39,706 nucleotides of DNA from Mucilaginibacter sp. (GTDB lineage Bacteria; Bacteroidota; Bacteroidia; Sphingobacteriales; Sphingobacteriaceae). The stretch covers positions 1 through 39,706 of the forward strand of contig NZ_JAQBOC010000030.1 in assembly GCF_028288225.1 (NCBI RefSeq), read 5' to 3'. Shown one piece after another: positions 22,852 through 30,718 of this stretch (position 1 is the first letter of the stretch; every line of letters begins with the position of its first letter). Made by a program: the position numbers and the translations under genes. The notes below the pieces were generated by a model, which saw nothing but the letters and a program-made list of their open reading frames with translations, did no database searches and was not told where the DNA came from.

Positions 22852-24561
22852 ATTCTGTTTCTTTTATCGCCATTTTTTCTATCGGCACAAAATATTAGTA
22901 TCATCCCATTGCCGAAATCAATTATAAAGACTAACGGGCAGTTTCAATTAAACAGCAATACTATTATTGGTATGAATAGCAACTCATTGCTTCCACAAGC
23001 CTATTATCTGCAAAAAGAGCTGCAAAAAACAAACGGGATGGTTATTGAGATTGATCCGAATGAGGTAAAAGCATTGATAGACCTTCAATTGGTAAAAAAA
23101 GACGAATTACCCGGTTCATACACGTTAAAGATCGAATCAAATAAAATAACAATTACGTCATCAGGCAACGAGGGTATTTTTTACGGGTTGGTTTCATTAA
23201 TTCAAATGATAAAGACGCAGCCGGTTGGTGCCATAGTTAATTTAACAACCGGCGAAATAAATGATGCCCCGAGATTTCAATGGCGGGGTTTTATGCTGGA
23301 TGAATCGCGCCACTTTTTCGGTAAAGAAAAGGTAAAGCAATTGCTGGATTGGATGGCTTTTTACAAGCTGAATAAGTTTCACTGGCACCTTACAGACGTT
23401 GATGGCTGGCGGATTGAAATTAAAAAATATCCTAAATTAACTTCTGTTGGAGGAATAGGTAACAAAACTGATTCACTGGCTGAAGCAAAGTATTATACAC
23501 AAGCCGATATTAAAGAGGTTGTGGCATACGCAGCCGAGCGGTTTATAACTGTAATCCCCGAAATTGATATGCCCGGCCATGCAACAGCTGCTAATAAGGC
23601 CTATCCGGAATATAGCGGTGGCAGCATTAATAAGTACCCCAACTTTACATTCGATCCGGCAAATGAGAAAACATACCAGTTTCTGGCTGATATCCTTAAA
23701 GAAACAAATTCATTATTCCCGGCAGGAATGATCCATTTGGGTGGTGATGAAGTGGCTTTGGGCATCCAGGCCTGGGCAGGCAAACCCGCTATTATGGACT
23801 TAATGGCGAAAAACAGGTTTACTTCACTTGCCGATCTTGAGCATTACTTTTTTCGCCGCATGGCTGATACTGTTATCGGTATGAATGATAAGATCCTTTG
23901 CTGGGATGAAGCTGCTGAAACCGACCTGCCTGCTGATAAAACAATTGTATTTTGGTGGCGTCAAAATGTTCCATCGCAATTACAGCTGGCGCTCCAAAAA
24001 AAATACCAGGTGGTACTTTGTCCGCGACTCCCGCTATATTTTGATTTTGTGCAGAATAAAAGTCATGTTTCGGGCCGTAAATGGAACGGAACTTTTAACA
24101 GCGTAAGCAGCGTTTATAATTTCCCTTACAAGGAATTCCCGGCTGATCAATTACAGTCAAGTCAAATACTTGGCATCCAGGCAAACATCTGGACAGAACT
24201 TGTGGGTTCGGAAAAACGATTGGATTTTATGGTCTTTCCCCGTATGGCTGCACTTGCAGAAGCCGCATGGACAGATTCGGCAGCCAAAGATGAAAATTCA
24301 TTTAATGAAAGATTACGATCTGATTTTGTACTATATGATAAGGCCGGGATCTATTACTACGATTCTTTAGATCCTGCAGCACATCCCGAAGCTATTGATT
24401 TTGCCCCAAAAATTGTAAAGCCGGCTGTTAAAGGGAAACGTCATAAACGTGGGCACAAATTGACTTTGCGTGAACGGCATATAAAGGGTAATCATGCAAA
24501 AGCCATATTAAAACCACATCATACAAAAACATCCGGCAAGCGAAAAACAAAGCACCGCTAA
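22822..24561 (+). CDS. Exported beta-N-acetylhexosaminidase (GH20)
   Basis: The GH20 catalytic barrel is clear: WRGFMLDESRHFF, HWHLTDVDGWR, EIDMPGHA and HLGGDEV with the catalytic Asp-Glu pair (residues 309-310 counted from GTG 22822), preceded by a GH20b N-terminal domain. The enzyme removes terminal GlcNAc/GalNAc from glycans using substrate-assisted catalysis. The start is uncertain: an ATG at 22678 adds 48 residues made from the 69-bp repeat, while GTG 22822 gives a standard signal peptide (VKLVFTQLVSILFLL...). I favour GTG. A 41-residue tail at the end has 23 Lys/Arg/His, unusual for the family. It probably acts with the GH30-like protein downstream. Confidence 0.88.
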   Translation: MKLVFTQLVSILFLLSPFFLSAQNISIIPLPKSIIKTNGQFQLNSNTIIGMNSNSLLPQAYYLQKELQKTNGMVIEIDPNEVKALIDLQLVKKDELPGSYTLKIESNKITITSSGNEGIFYGLVSLIQMIKTQPVGAIVNLTTGEINDAPRFQWRGFMLDESRHFFGKEKVKQLLDWMAFYKLNKFHWHLTDVDGWRIEIKKYPKLTSVGGIGNKTDSLAEAKYYTQADIKEVVAYAAERFITVIPEIDMPGHATAANKAYPEYSGGSINKYPNFTFDPANEKTYQFLADILKETNSLFPAGMIHLGGDEVALGIQAWAGKPAIMDLMAKNRFTSLADLEHYFFRRMADTVIGMNDKILCWDEAAETDLPADKTIVFWWRQNVPSQLQLALQKKYQVVLCPRLPLYFDFVQNKSHVSGRKWNGTFNSVSSVYNFPYKEFPADQLQSSQILGIQANIWTELVGSEKRLDFMVFPRMAALAEAAWTDSAAKDENSFNERLRSDFVLYDKAGIYYYDSLDPAAHPEAIDFAPKIVKPAVKGKRHKRGHKLTLRERHIKGNHAKAILKPHHTKTSGKRKTKHR

Positions 24562-24678
24562 AGGGACTATTTGTAAAATTTGGCTTAATGTTTTTCACTA
24601 TTTTCATTAAATATTGATGCATAATAGCATTACTTTTAACTGTTTAAATTAAAGTAATACTTATTAAGCGATATCATT

Positions 24679-26646
24679 TTGAAAAGCAGCTGCACTAATA
24701 CTAAAAGACACAAGCCGGTAACCTTACTGGCCGTTATTATAATACTAATGGCATTTGCAAATGATGCCTACAGCCAGGTTGAAGTTGAACCCTGGGGTAA
24801 TTTAACCGGCATTCGCAAACACGGACAGCTTTTTGATTTTGAATCGAGCATTAAAGTTGTCAACACCAATAGCAAGCATGTAACCTCAACTGCTAAAGAA
24901 ATGCAGCAGCCACATTATAAGCGCGTTAGTGACGAAGAGCAACAGATTACAACAAGGATAGATAGTTTATTTTTTAAGGAGAACGTTAACGATGATGGCG
25001 CCGGAAAAATAAAGGTAACCATACAAATGACATCGCATAAGGATACCATATTACAAGGTGTCTATTTCTGCGTAACGCTGCCTAATGTGTTTTTAAACGC
25101 AGATCTCCGTTACTCGGATGGTGATAAACGCGAGCTTGATCATTTTATTAAGGCTGCCGCCGCTGAATATGATGACAATGCAAAGGAAATTGAGTTTGAA
25201 ACGCCTAAACGTAAATTAAGTGTTAAACCAGGTGAGAAGTCCCTGATTATGGTGAGGATGGATTCTATCCATAATAAATTACTGTTATACATCCCCATAA
25301 AGCTTGGCGATGTGAAAAATGGCGAGGTAGTTGCAAAGCAATTCACGATAGAGGCATCCGGGGATGTAGATGAAACCCCGGTTAATCTTGCCTTAAATAC
25401 CACTCAGCAAGGTCGGGCGTTTGAGGGTCTTGGCGGGAATTTCCGGCTGCAAAACCCTAAAATGGATCCCCAGGTTATCGATTATTGCCTGCAAAATCTG
25501 CGTGTGGCCTGGGGCAGAGTTGAAATGCCATGGCGATTTTGGCAACCTGATAAGGATGTTGATCCTATAGCTTCAGCAGATTCCGGTAAAGTAAACCCGG
25601 CTGTTAAAAAAGCGATGGAAATGGCGCACCGCTTGGATAGCATGGGTATCCCGATTATCCTTTCTGCATGGTTTCCGCCAAATTGGGCCGCTGAGGGTAA
25701 GCTGAACTTTCGCCCTGTAAATGGCATTTGGGGTAATAAGCTCAACAAGGAAAATATGGATGCCATATATAAATCAATTGCCGATTATATCATCTACCTG
25801 AAAAACAAATACGGCACAGAAGTGAAACTGTTTTCGTTCAACGAATCTGATCTCGGGATCAATGTTCGTGTAACTGCACAGGAGCATGATAATTTTATAA
25901 AAGGATGCGGCGCTTATTTTGTTGCTCATGGCCTTAAAACAAAAATGCTGCTTGGCGATAACTCTGATGCTACAACTTATAATTTTATTGACCCTGCGAT
26001 GAATGATGCTGCTGCCAGGCCATACATAGGCGCGGTTTCCTTTCACTCGTGGCGGGGATGGGATAATGCAACATTGAAAAAATGGGCCGATGCTGCAAAG
26101 AAACTGAATGTTCCCCTGATTGTTGGCGAGGGAAGTATAGATGCTGCAGCATGGAACTACCCGGATATTTTCCAGGAGCAAAGCTACGCACTGGAGGAAA
26201 TAAACTTATATACCCGGCTATTAGCAATTTGCCAGCCCAGATCCATATTGCAATGGCAATTAACGGCAGATTACTCACCCCTGATCGGCGGTGGTATTTT
26301 TGGAAATAATGAACCGCTGCACCCCGGTCAAAGATTCTGGAACCTTAAGCAATTATCAATAACGCCAAAAGGATTATTTGCCATGCCCATAACATGCGAC
26401 AAATCTGAGATTTCATGTGCAGCTTTGGGCGATAATACTAAGGGTACCTATGCTGTTCATATAGTAAATAACGGCACCACACGTCAGGTAACCTTAACAG
26501 GTTTGCCTGCCGGTGTAAAGCAACTGAATGTTTATATCACCAGTAAGACATTAAACATGAAACAAGGCCATCTGTTACAAGTAAAAAATGGAGGGGTGAA
26601 CTTTAAATTACCGGCTACATGTTATGCAACGTTAATAAGCCAGTAG
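24679..26646 (+). CDS. Exported GH30-like glycoside hydrolase
   Basis: The 655-residue protein begins at a TTG, needed to include the signal peptide (about 1-33, ending AYSQ); the first internal ATG falls inside that signal. Residues about 35-240 are a beta-rich domain that I do not recognise. From about 245 a clan-A barrel runs FEGLGGNFR, VAWGRVEMPWRFW and SAWFPPNWA, with acid/base Glu389 in SFNESD and nucleophile Glu484 in VGEGS. A C-terminal beta domain follows (about 560-655). The pattern fits GH30-like or cellulase-like enzymes; the substrate is unknown. It follows the GH20 gene by 117 bases. Confidence 0.72.
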   Translation: MKSSCTNTKRHKPVTLLAVIIILMAFANDAYSQVEVEPWGNLTGIRKHGQLFDFESSIKVVNTNSKHVTSTAKEMQQPHYKRVSDEEQQITTRIDSLFFKENVNDDGAGKIKVTIQMTSHKDTILQGVYFCVTLPNVFLNADLRYSDGDKRELDHFIKAAAAEYDDNAKEIEFETPKRKLSVKPGEKSLIMVRMDSIHNKLLLYIPIKLGDVKNGEVVAKQFTIEASGDVDETPVNLALNTTQQGRAFEGLGGNFRLQNPKMDPQVIDYCLQNLRVAWGRVEMPWRFWQPDKDVDPIASADSGKVNPAVKKAMEMAHRLDSMGIPIILSAWFPPNWAAEGKLNFRPVNGIWGNKLNKENMDAIYKSIADYIIYLKNKYGTEVKLFSFNESDLGINVRVTAQEHDNFIKGCGAYFVAHGLKTKMLLGDNSDATTYNFIDPAMNDAAARPYIGAVSFHSWRGWDNATLKKWADAAKKLNVPLIVGEGSIDAAAWNYPDIFQEQSYALEEINLYTRLLAICQPRSILQWQLTADYSPLIGGGIFGNNEPLHPGQRFWNLKQLSITPKGLFAMPITCDKSEISCAALGDNTKGTYAVHIVNNGTTRQVTLTGLPAGVKQLNVYITSKTLNMKQGHLLQVKNGGVNFKLPATCYATLISQ

Positions 26647-26657
26647 CCGGAATATAA

Positions 26658-26689
26658 ACACCCTGCTGTTTATAAGACCGGCAGGGTGT
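26658..26689. terminator. Bidirectional terminator between GH30-like and ferritin genes
   Basis: A 9-bp GC-rich stem ACACCCTGC / GCAGGGTGT (26658-26666 with 26681-26689) with a 14-base loop starts 12 bases after the stop codon at 26646. A short T-rich stretch follows on the plus strand. It lies between convergent genes. Confidence 0.6.
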
Positions 26690-26710
26690 ATTTAACTGAT
26701 TTTATGATTT

Positions 26711-27262
26711 TTATGGATTCTCTACACTGGTATCCTGGGCTAAAATTGCGTCGTCAGGTGTTTTACCCAGGTCATTGTCAAGATTGTAGAGGGCATCGTC
26801 ATTAGCTGTTGCACCGCCTGCCTTTTTAATCTTGGCAAGCAGATCAAGAGCCATTGTTTCTTCTTCTGTTTGTTCCTTTACAAACCATTGCATAAAATTC
26901 CAGGTTGCCCAATCTTTTTCAAGCAGGCTCAAGTCAACAATACTGTAAATCTTTGAAGTGTTTTCTACTTCCGAATTAAATACCTTTTCAAAACAGTCAT
27001 TTACACTCACAGGATCGGGGCCTGCTTCCGGGATTGCCGTCACCACTACTTTTCCGCCTCTTTTTAAAATGTATTCCAGGACTTTCATCATGTGATTGCG
27101 TTCCTCGTTTGAATGACGAAAGAGGAAGTTAGCAATACCATCATAGCCATTATTGCTGGCCCATGCTGCATAACTGAGATAGATCTGTGCATTATGCGCT
27201 TCATTGGTCATCTGATCGTTCAGGGCTTTTGCAAGCGGATCAGAAAGTCGGTTAGTGTTCAT
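26711..27262 (-). CDS. ftnA: Ferritin
   Basis: A 183-residue ferritin-like protein. The ferroxidase ligands match bacterial FtnA: Glu21 in TNEAHNAQIYLSY, and Glu54 and His57 in SNEERNHMMK, with a later Glu in KEQTEEE. Twenty-four such subunits form a cage that oxidises and stores iron in the cytoplasm. Length and N-terminus fit the family; the acidic Pro/Asp-rich tail (about 165-183) is slightly longer than in E. coli FtnA. It is monocistronic. No Fur-box-like sequence was noticed. Confidence 0.92.
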   Translation of the reverse strand: MNTNRLSDPLAKALNDQMTNEAHNAQIYLSYAAWASNNGYDGIANFLFRHSNEERNHMMKVLEYILKRGGKVVVTAIPEAGPDPVSVNDCFEKVFNSEVENTSKIYSIVDLSLLEKDWATWNFMQWFVKEQTEEETMALDLLAKIKKAGGATANDDALYNLDNDLGKTPDDAILAQDTSVENP

Positions 27263-27370
27263 AAGGATTTATTTAAACACTAAACTAATAGCACGGGAAA
27301 ATGTTTATTATATCTTAATCGCCCCACAAATAATTATGGCGTTATATTTAGATATAAAAATTGGAAAGGC

Positions 27371-27712
27371 TTATTTATAAGCAGAAATATGATTGTTTTT
27401 TATGCTGAGGACGAATGACTTACCCACGCTTATTTTTATGCTCCTGTTTTGAAGCATGGCTTTTATGGCTTCGTCATCTTTTAAAGCTTCGTACAAGTCG
27501 CGTGCAACTGCTGATCCGCTGATGTTGTTGGTCACTTTGCCATTCTCTAAAGCTATATTGAAGGTGTAGCCTGATTTTCCGCGATCACCTGCAGATTCAA
27601 AATCAGTGATGTTTAATTTAAACTGCTGTTCTTCGTTAAGGCTTCTTTTTAAATGCAAACGAATTACCGGGATATATCTTTTCCAGGTAGTTAAGTATTT
27701 TCTTTCTTCCAT
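27371..27712 (-). CDS. Conserved-looking hypothetical protein (113 aa)
   Basis: I do not recognise this 113-residue protein. It begins MEERKYLTTWKRYIPVIRLHLKRS and is followed by a beta-rich region (about 30-75) and a helix with KDDEAIKAML. There is no signal peptide, membrane segment or Cys cluster, so it is presumably cytoplasmic. The residue pattern and lack of overlap with another gene support a real gene. It lies between ferritin and the alpha-CTD-like gene, which it faces divergently. Confidence 0.6.
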   Translation of the reverse strand: MEERKYLTTWKRYIPVIRLHLKRSLNEEQQFKLNITDFESAGDRGKSGYTFNIALENGKVTNNISGSAVARDLYEALKDDEAIKAMLQNRSIKISVGKSFVLSIKNNHISAYK

Positions 27713-27868
27713 GTAAGACCGTAAAGGTATTATTATTTATACACGAATTTGTTAAACCGGGCAGATTATTCGTCTCTCGCTGGTTTTGAGGTATATAAAA
27801 CAAGTTGGTGGCGTAATTTGTATAGTAAATTGGCACGTTTACACCTCTTATAGCCGGTTTAAGGCCGC

Positions 27869-27876
27869 TAAATTTG
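27869..27876 (+). promoter_or_regulatory. -7 box of the alpha-CTD-like gene
   Basis: TAAATTTG matches TAnnTTTG exactly and ends 22 bases before the ATG at 27899. No good TTTG is found 19-21 bases further upstream, so the promoter is only partly supported. Confidence 0.35.
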
Positions 27877-27898
27877 TTTATTATTAATTAATTGTAAA

Positions 27899-28201
27899 AT
27901 GCCGGATTCAAATAAAAGCTTGAGAACCTGCGACAATGGCCATAAATATTACAAAAGCAGCGATTGCCCAACATGCCCGATTTGCGAACAGGAAGGTAAA
28001 CCGGTAGAAGGTTTCCTTTCATTACTTGGAGCACCTGCAAGACGAGCATTGGAGAACAACAGGATAAAAACTGTGAAACAGCTTTCAGAATTTACCAAAG
28101 CTGATATTTTAAAGCTGCATGGGATGGGGCCGGCTTCAATCCCCAAATTGCAGGCTGCGTTAGCTGCCGAAGGATTATCATTTAAGAACAAAGGGAAATA
28201 A
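27899..28201 (+). CDS. Zinc-finger plus RNA-polymerase alpha-CTD-like protein
   Basis: This 100-residue protein joins two small modules. Residues 11-29 hold Cys11, His15, Cys23, Cys26 and Cys29, a likely zinc knuckle. Residues about 38-95 form a helix-hairpin-helix domain like the RNA polymerase alpha C-terminal domain: LGAPARRALENNRIKTVKQL, then KLHGMGPASIPKLQAAL. Alpha-CTD domains bind UP-element DNA and activators, so a transcription-related or DNA-binding role is plausible but unproven. A VOC protein follows 23 bp downstream and is probably co-transcribed. Confidence 0.8.
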   Translation: MPDSNKSLRTCDNGHKYYKSSDCPTCPICEQEGKPVEGFLSLLGAPARRALENNRIKTVKQLSEFTKADILKLHGMGPASIPKLQAALAAEGLSFKNKGK

Positions 28202-28224
28202 AACTCCCCCAAACCAATTAAATT

Positions 28225-28611
28225 ATGTTTAAAGACACAAAAGCATTCAGTGGTTTCTCAGTAAACGACATGCAAAAAGCAAAAGAATTTTATAATGGAA
28301 CGCTCGGTATCAATGTTTCTGAAAATGATATGGGGATAATGACCCTGAAAATATCTGGCGGAACAGACATTATCGTTTACCCTAAACCGAATCATGAGCC
28401 CGCAACATTTACTATTCTAAACTTTGCGGTAGCTAATGTTGACAAAGCAGTAGATGAGCTGACCAAAGCCGGAGTTAAATTTGAGCATTATGATTTTGGT
28501 GATATAAAAACCGACGAAAAAGGTATTATGCGCGGTAATGGTATGGGTCCGGATATTGCCTGGTTTAAAGATCCTGCCGGAAATATTTTATCGGTGCTGA
28601 AGGAGGGATAA
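28225..28611 (+). CDS. VOC-family (glyoxalase-like) protein
   Basis: A 128-residue vicinal-oxygen-chelate protein with paired beta-alpha-beta-beta-beta modules: [19 protein letters not shown] at the start and [10 protein letters not shown] at the end. The usual metal ligands at both ends are not evident (Ser/Asn near the first site), so it may bind rather than turn over its ligand. It is cytoplasmic. The 23-bp gap to the preceding alpha-CTD-like gene suggests one transcript; a methyltransferase follows after 58 bp. Confidence 0.82.
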   Translation: MFKDTKAFSGFSVNDMQKAKEFYNGTLGINVSENDMGIMTLKISGGTDIIVYPKPNHEPATFTILNFAVANVDKAVDELTKAGVKFEHYDFGDIKTDEKGIMRGNGMGPDIAWFKDPAGNILSVLKEG

Positions 28612-28669
28612 ATATCCTTCAATATATCATAAGCCTAAACCAAACATCTGTATATTAGTATTCACAACA

Positions 28670-29473
28670 ATGGAAACAATATACAACACCATCGGTACAA
28701 GCTATAATGCAACAAGACAGGCTGACCCATTTTTAGTTGGCCGTCTTTTGCATTTTTTAGAACCTAAACCCGATAAGCTATACCTGGACATTGGGTGCGG
28801 CACAGGAAATTATACCATCGCACTTGCAAATCAGGGTTTAGACTTTGTAGGGGTAGAACCTTCGGAAGCAATGCTGAAAGAAGCACGAAAACGAAATGAA
28901 CGAATTACCTGGCTGCAGGGAACTGCGGAGCAAATACCGGTTGAAGATAACAGTTTTGATAGCGCTATTGCTACGCTTACCATTCACCATTGGGCAAACC
29001 TTAATCAATCACTAAAAGAAATTTACAGGGCGACAAAGCTGGGTGCCAGGCTGGTTATCTTTACCGCTACTCGTCAACAAATGGAGGGATACTGGCTTAA
29101 TCATTATTTTCCAGGAATGCTTAGTTCTGCTATAGCTCAAATGCCATCATTCGATCTCATTAATGATGCGCTCACAAAAGCAGGCTTTGAAATTGCAACT
29201 ACTGAAAAATACTTTGTAAAAGATGACCTGCAGGATAACTTTCTATATACGGGGAAACACAGACCTGCCCTTTATTTAAATGAGGAGATAAGAAAAGGGA
29301 TCTCCTCATTTGCAGCACTGTCCAATGCAACAGAAGTAGAAGCTGGCCTGTCGAAGCTTCACGCTGATCTGGAAAGCGGCCAATTCATTAACATAAAGAA
29401 GACCTATGAAAATGATTTGGGTGATTACCTTTTTATTGTTGCCGAAAGGAAAACTGCAATTCCTGTTATATAA
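28670..29473 (+). CDS. Class I SAM-dependent methyltransferase
   Basis: The 267-residue protein has a typical Methyltransf_11 core: motif I LDIGCGTGNYT (residues 39-49), acidic VGVEPSEAML at the end of strand 2, AEQIPVEDNSFD (motif II) and TIHHWANL (motif III). The C-terminal third is a helical cap of unknown substrate preference. It is cytoplasmic. It is co-directional with the VOC gene and converges on a lipoprotein gene only 9 bp away. Confidence 0.88.
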   Translation: METIYNTIGTSYNATRQADPFLVGRLLHFLEPKPDKLYLDIGCGTGNYTIALANQGLDFVGVEPSEAMLKEARKRNERITWLQGTAEQIPVEDNSFDSAIATLTIHHWANLNQSLKEIYRATKLGARLVIFTATRQQMEGYWLNHYFPGMLSSAIAQMPSFDLINDALTKAGFEIATTEKYFVKDDLQDNFLYTGKHRPALYLNEEIRKGISSFAALSNATEVEAGLSKLHADLESGQFINIKKTYENDLGDYLFIVAERKTAIPVI

Positions 29474-29482
29474 TGAGTCATT

Positions 29483-30478
29483 TCAAAAATTTTCCGGCAA
29501 TAGCTCAAGATCTTCAGCAAACAAAGCTTTATCTCCTTTAACCATAAAAACCTTAGCTAAATTAAGCTGTAGACTCTCTTTTCCAGGCGCCTTTAGTTTG
29601 ATATGCTTTTTAAAATGGATCAACACCCTGTCGCCTTTTTCCAGCATGGATAGATTCTGCTGCGTCCCGGAGACTTTTTCAATGCTAATCGTTTTAACAT
29701 CTCCCGGAGATAATTTGTCTTCAGCGGTAATGTCAAAAGCATCCTGAATTATTTTCACAACGAAATTAGAATGATTTACAATAAGCAAATCAGCATGCAA
29801 CGTATCCTGTTGATAGTAGTTTTTAAAACGGAAGTTAAGGCCGGAAATAGCAATTTCCTGGTTGGTTAAAAACAGGAATGGGGGCTGCGGAAGTTGTTTT
29901 AAAGTTTCGAGATATTTCCTTTGATTTTCGGAGAACCCTCCATCTGTATTGAAAGAATAACCGATTACAGGCTTTACATATTTTTTAAGGTAAGCCAGGT
30001 ACTCACTTTTTTCTGCTGTAGCTTTTAGCGATAAAGTTGATGTGCGATCGCTGCCTGTTACTTTATAGGTGATGGAAAAATTATAAGTTGGCTTAAAACT
30101 TCCATGCATTCCGGTGATTTGGTAAAGCTTATAATTATTATAGGGGTTGAATTTTAATGTTAAGGTGGTATCACTTCCCTGCTTCAATAAAAAAGGCGTG
30201 AATGCTGATGTAGGTAATGAATGGGAACCATCAATTGTGCTTATGGCAATTTCCTGCATTTCCAGGTCTTTTGACGCGATATTTGAAAGCTTGAGTTGCG
30301 CACTTAATTCCTGTTGTTTTATATCTCCCGTAAGGGCAGGTTCTACATTTAATGCGCCAGTGTTTATATTATCAGCATTGTAGGCTAATTCATTTGCATT
30401 GCTTAGTGACTTTTTATTATTGTTTGTGCAGCTATAAAATAAAGTGGTAGTAAAAATGAGTAACAGGGGTAGCTTCAT
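29483..30478 (-). CDS. Hypothetical lipoprotein (331 aa)
   Basis: I do not recognise a family. The first 17 residues form a lipoprotein signal ending LFYSC (Cys17), followed by an Asn/Lys/Ser-rich linker. The remainder is beta-rich with two immunoglobulin-like portions (about 50-170 and 180-330) judged by strand-length hydrophobic alternation. It is expected on the periplasmic face of a membrane. A possible -7 box (TACTTTTG, minus strand 30525-30518) lies 39 bases upstream. It ends 9 bp from the convergent methyltransferase gene. Confidence 0.65.
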   Translation of the reverse strand: MKLPLLLIFTTTLFYSCTNNNKKSLSNANELAYNADNINTGALNVEPALTGDIKQQELSAQLKLSNIASKDLEMQEIAISTIDGSHSLPTSAFTPFLLKQGSDTTLTLKFNPYNNYKLYQITGMHGSFKPTYNFSITYKVTGSDRTSTLSLKATAEKSEYLAYLKKYVKPVIGYSFNTDGGFSENQRKYLETLKQLPQPPFLFLTNQEIAISGLNFRFKNYYQQDTLHADLLIVNHSNFVVKIIQDAFDITAEDKLSPGDVKTISIEKVSGTQQNLSMLEKGDRVLIHFKKHIKLKAPGKESLQLNLAKVFMVKGDKALFAEDLELLPENF

Positions 30479-30517
30479 ATTGGAGATTTGGATTGTGGGT
30501 GTTTAAAAAGGTTATAT

Positions 30518-30525
30518 CAAAAGTA
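30518..30525 (-). promoter_or_regulatory. -7 box of the lipoprotein gene
   Basis: The minus strand reads TACTTTTG, matching TAnnTTTG, 39 bases before the ATG at 30478. A -33 TTTG is not seen at the usual distance. Confidence 0.3.
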
Positions 30526-30566
30526 AAATTATAAAATACCTTAAGGCTTAAATTACGGGTAACGAA

Positions 30567-30658
30567 TACTCCGTGTTTCTCTGTGCCTTCTCTTTGCGCC
30601 CTTAGCAGTTTAAAATTAACCACAGAGGTCGCTAAGAAGGCACAAAGATCACAAAGAC
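30567..30658. repeat. CTCTGTG-type imperfect inverted repeat, copy 2
   Basis: The sequence ACTCCGTGTTTCTCTGTGCC continues with TCTCTTTGCG and then TTAACCACAGAG, GCTAAGAAGGCACAAAG. Right and left halves are loosely complementary. It shares CTCTGTGC, TCTTTGCG and TTAACC blocks with the copy at 20757-20853. Confidence 0.65.
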
Positions 30659-30718
30659 TGAATTTTATTTTAGGATTTTAAGTTTACTACTGTTGACATA
30701 ACCTTAGAATTAATATTA

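Noticed and set aside
27636..27836. A 66-codon minus-strand open frame overlapping the 113-aa gene start
   Set aside because: It shares bases with the start of the 113-aa gene in another frame and has no family-like sequence or promoter box.
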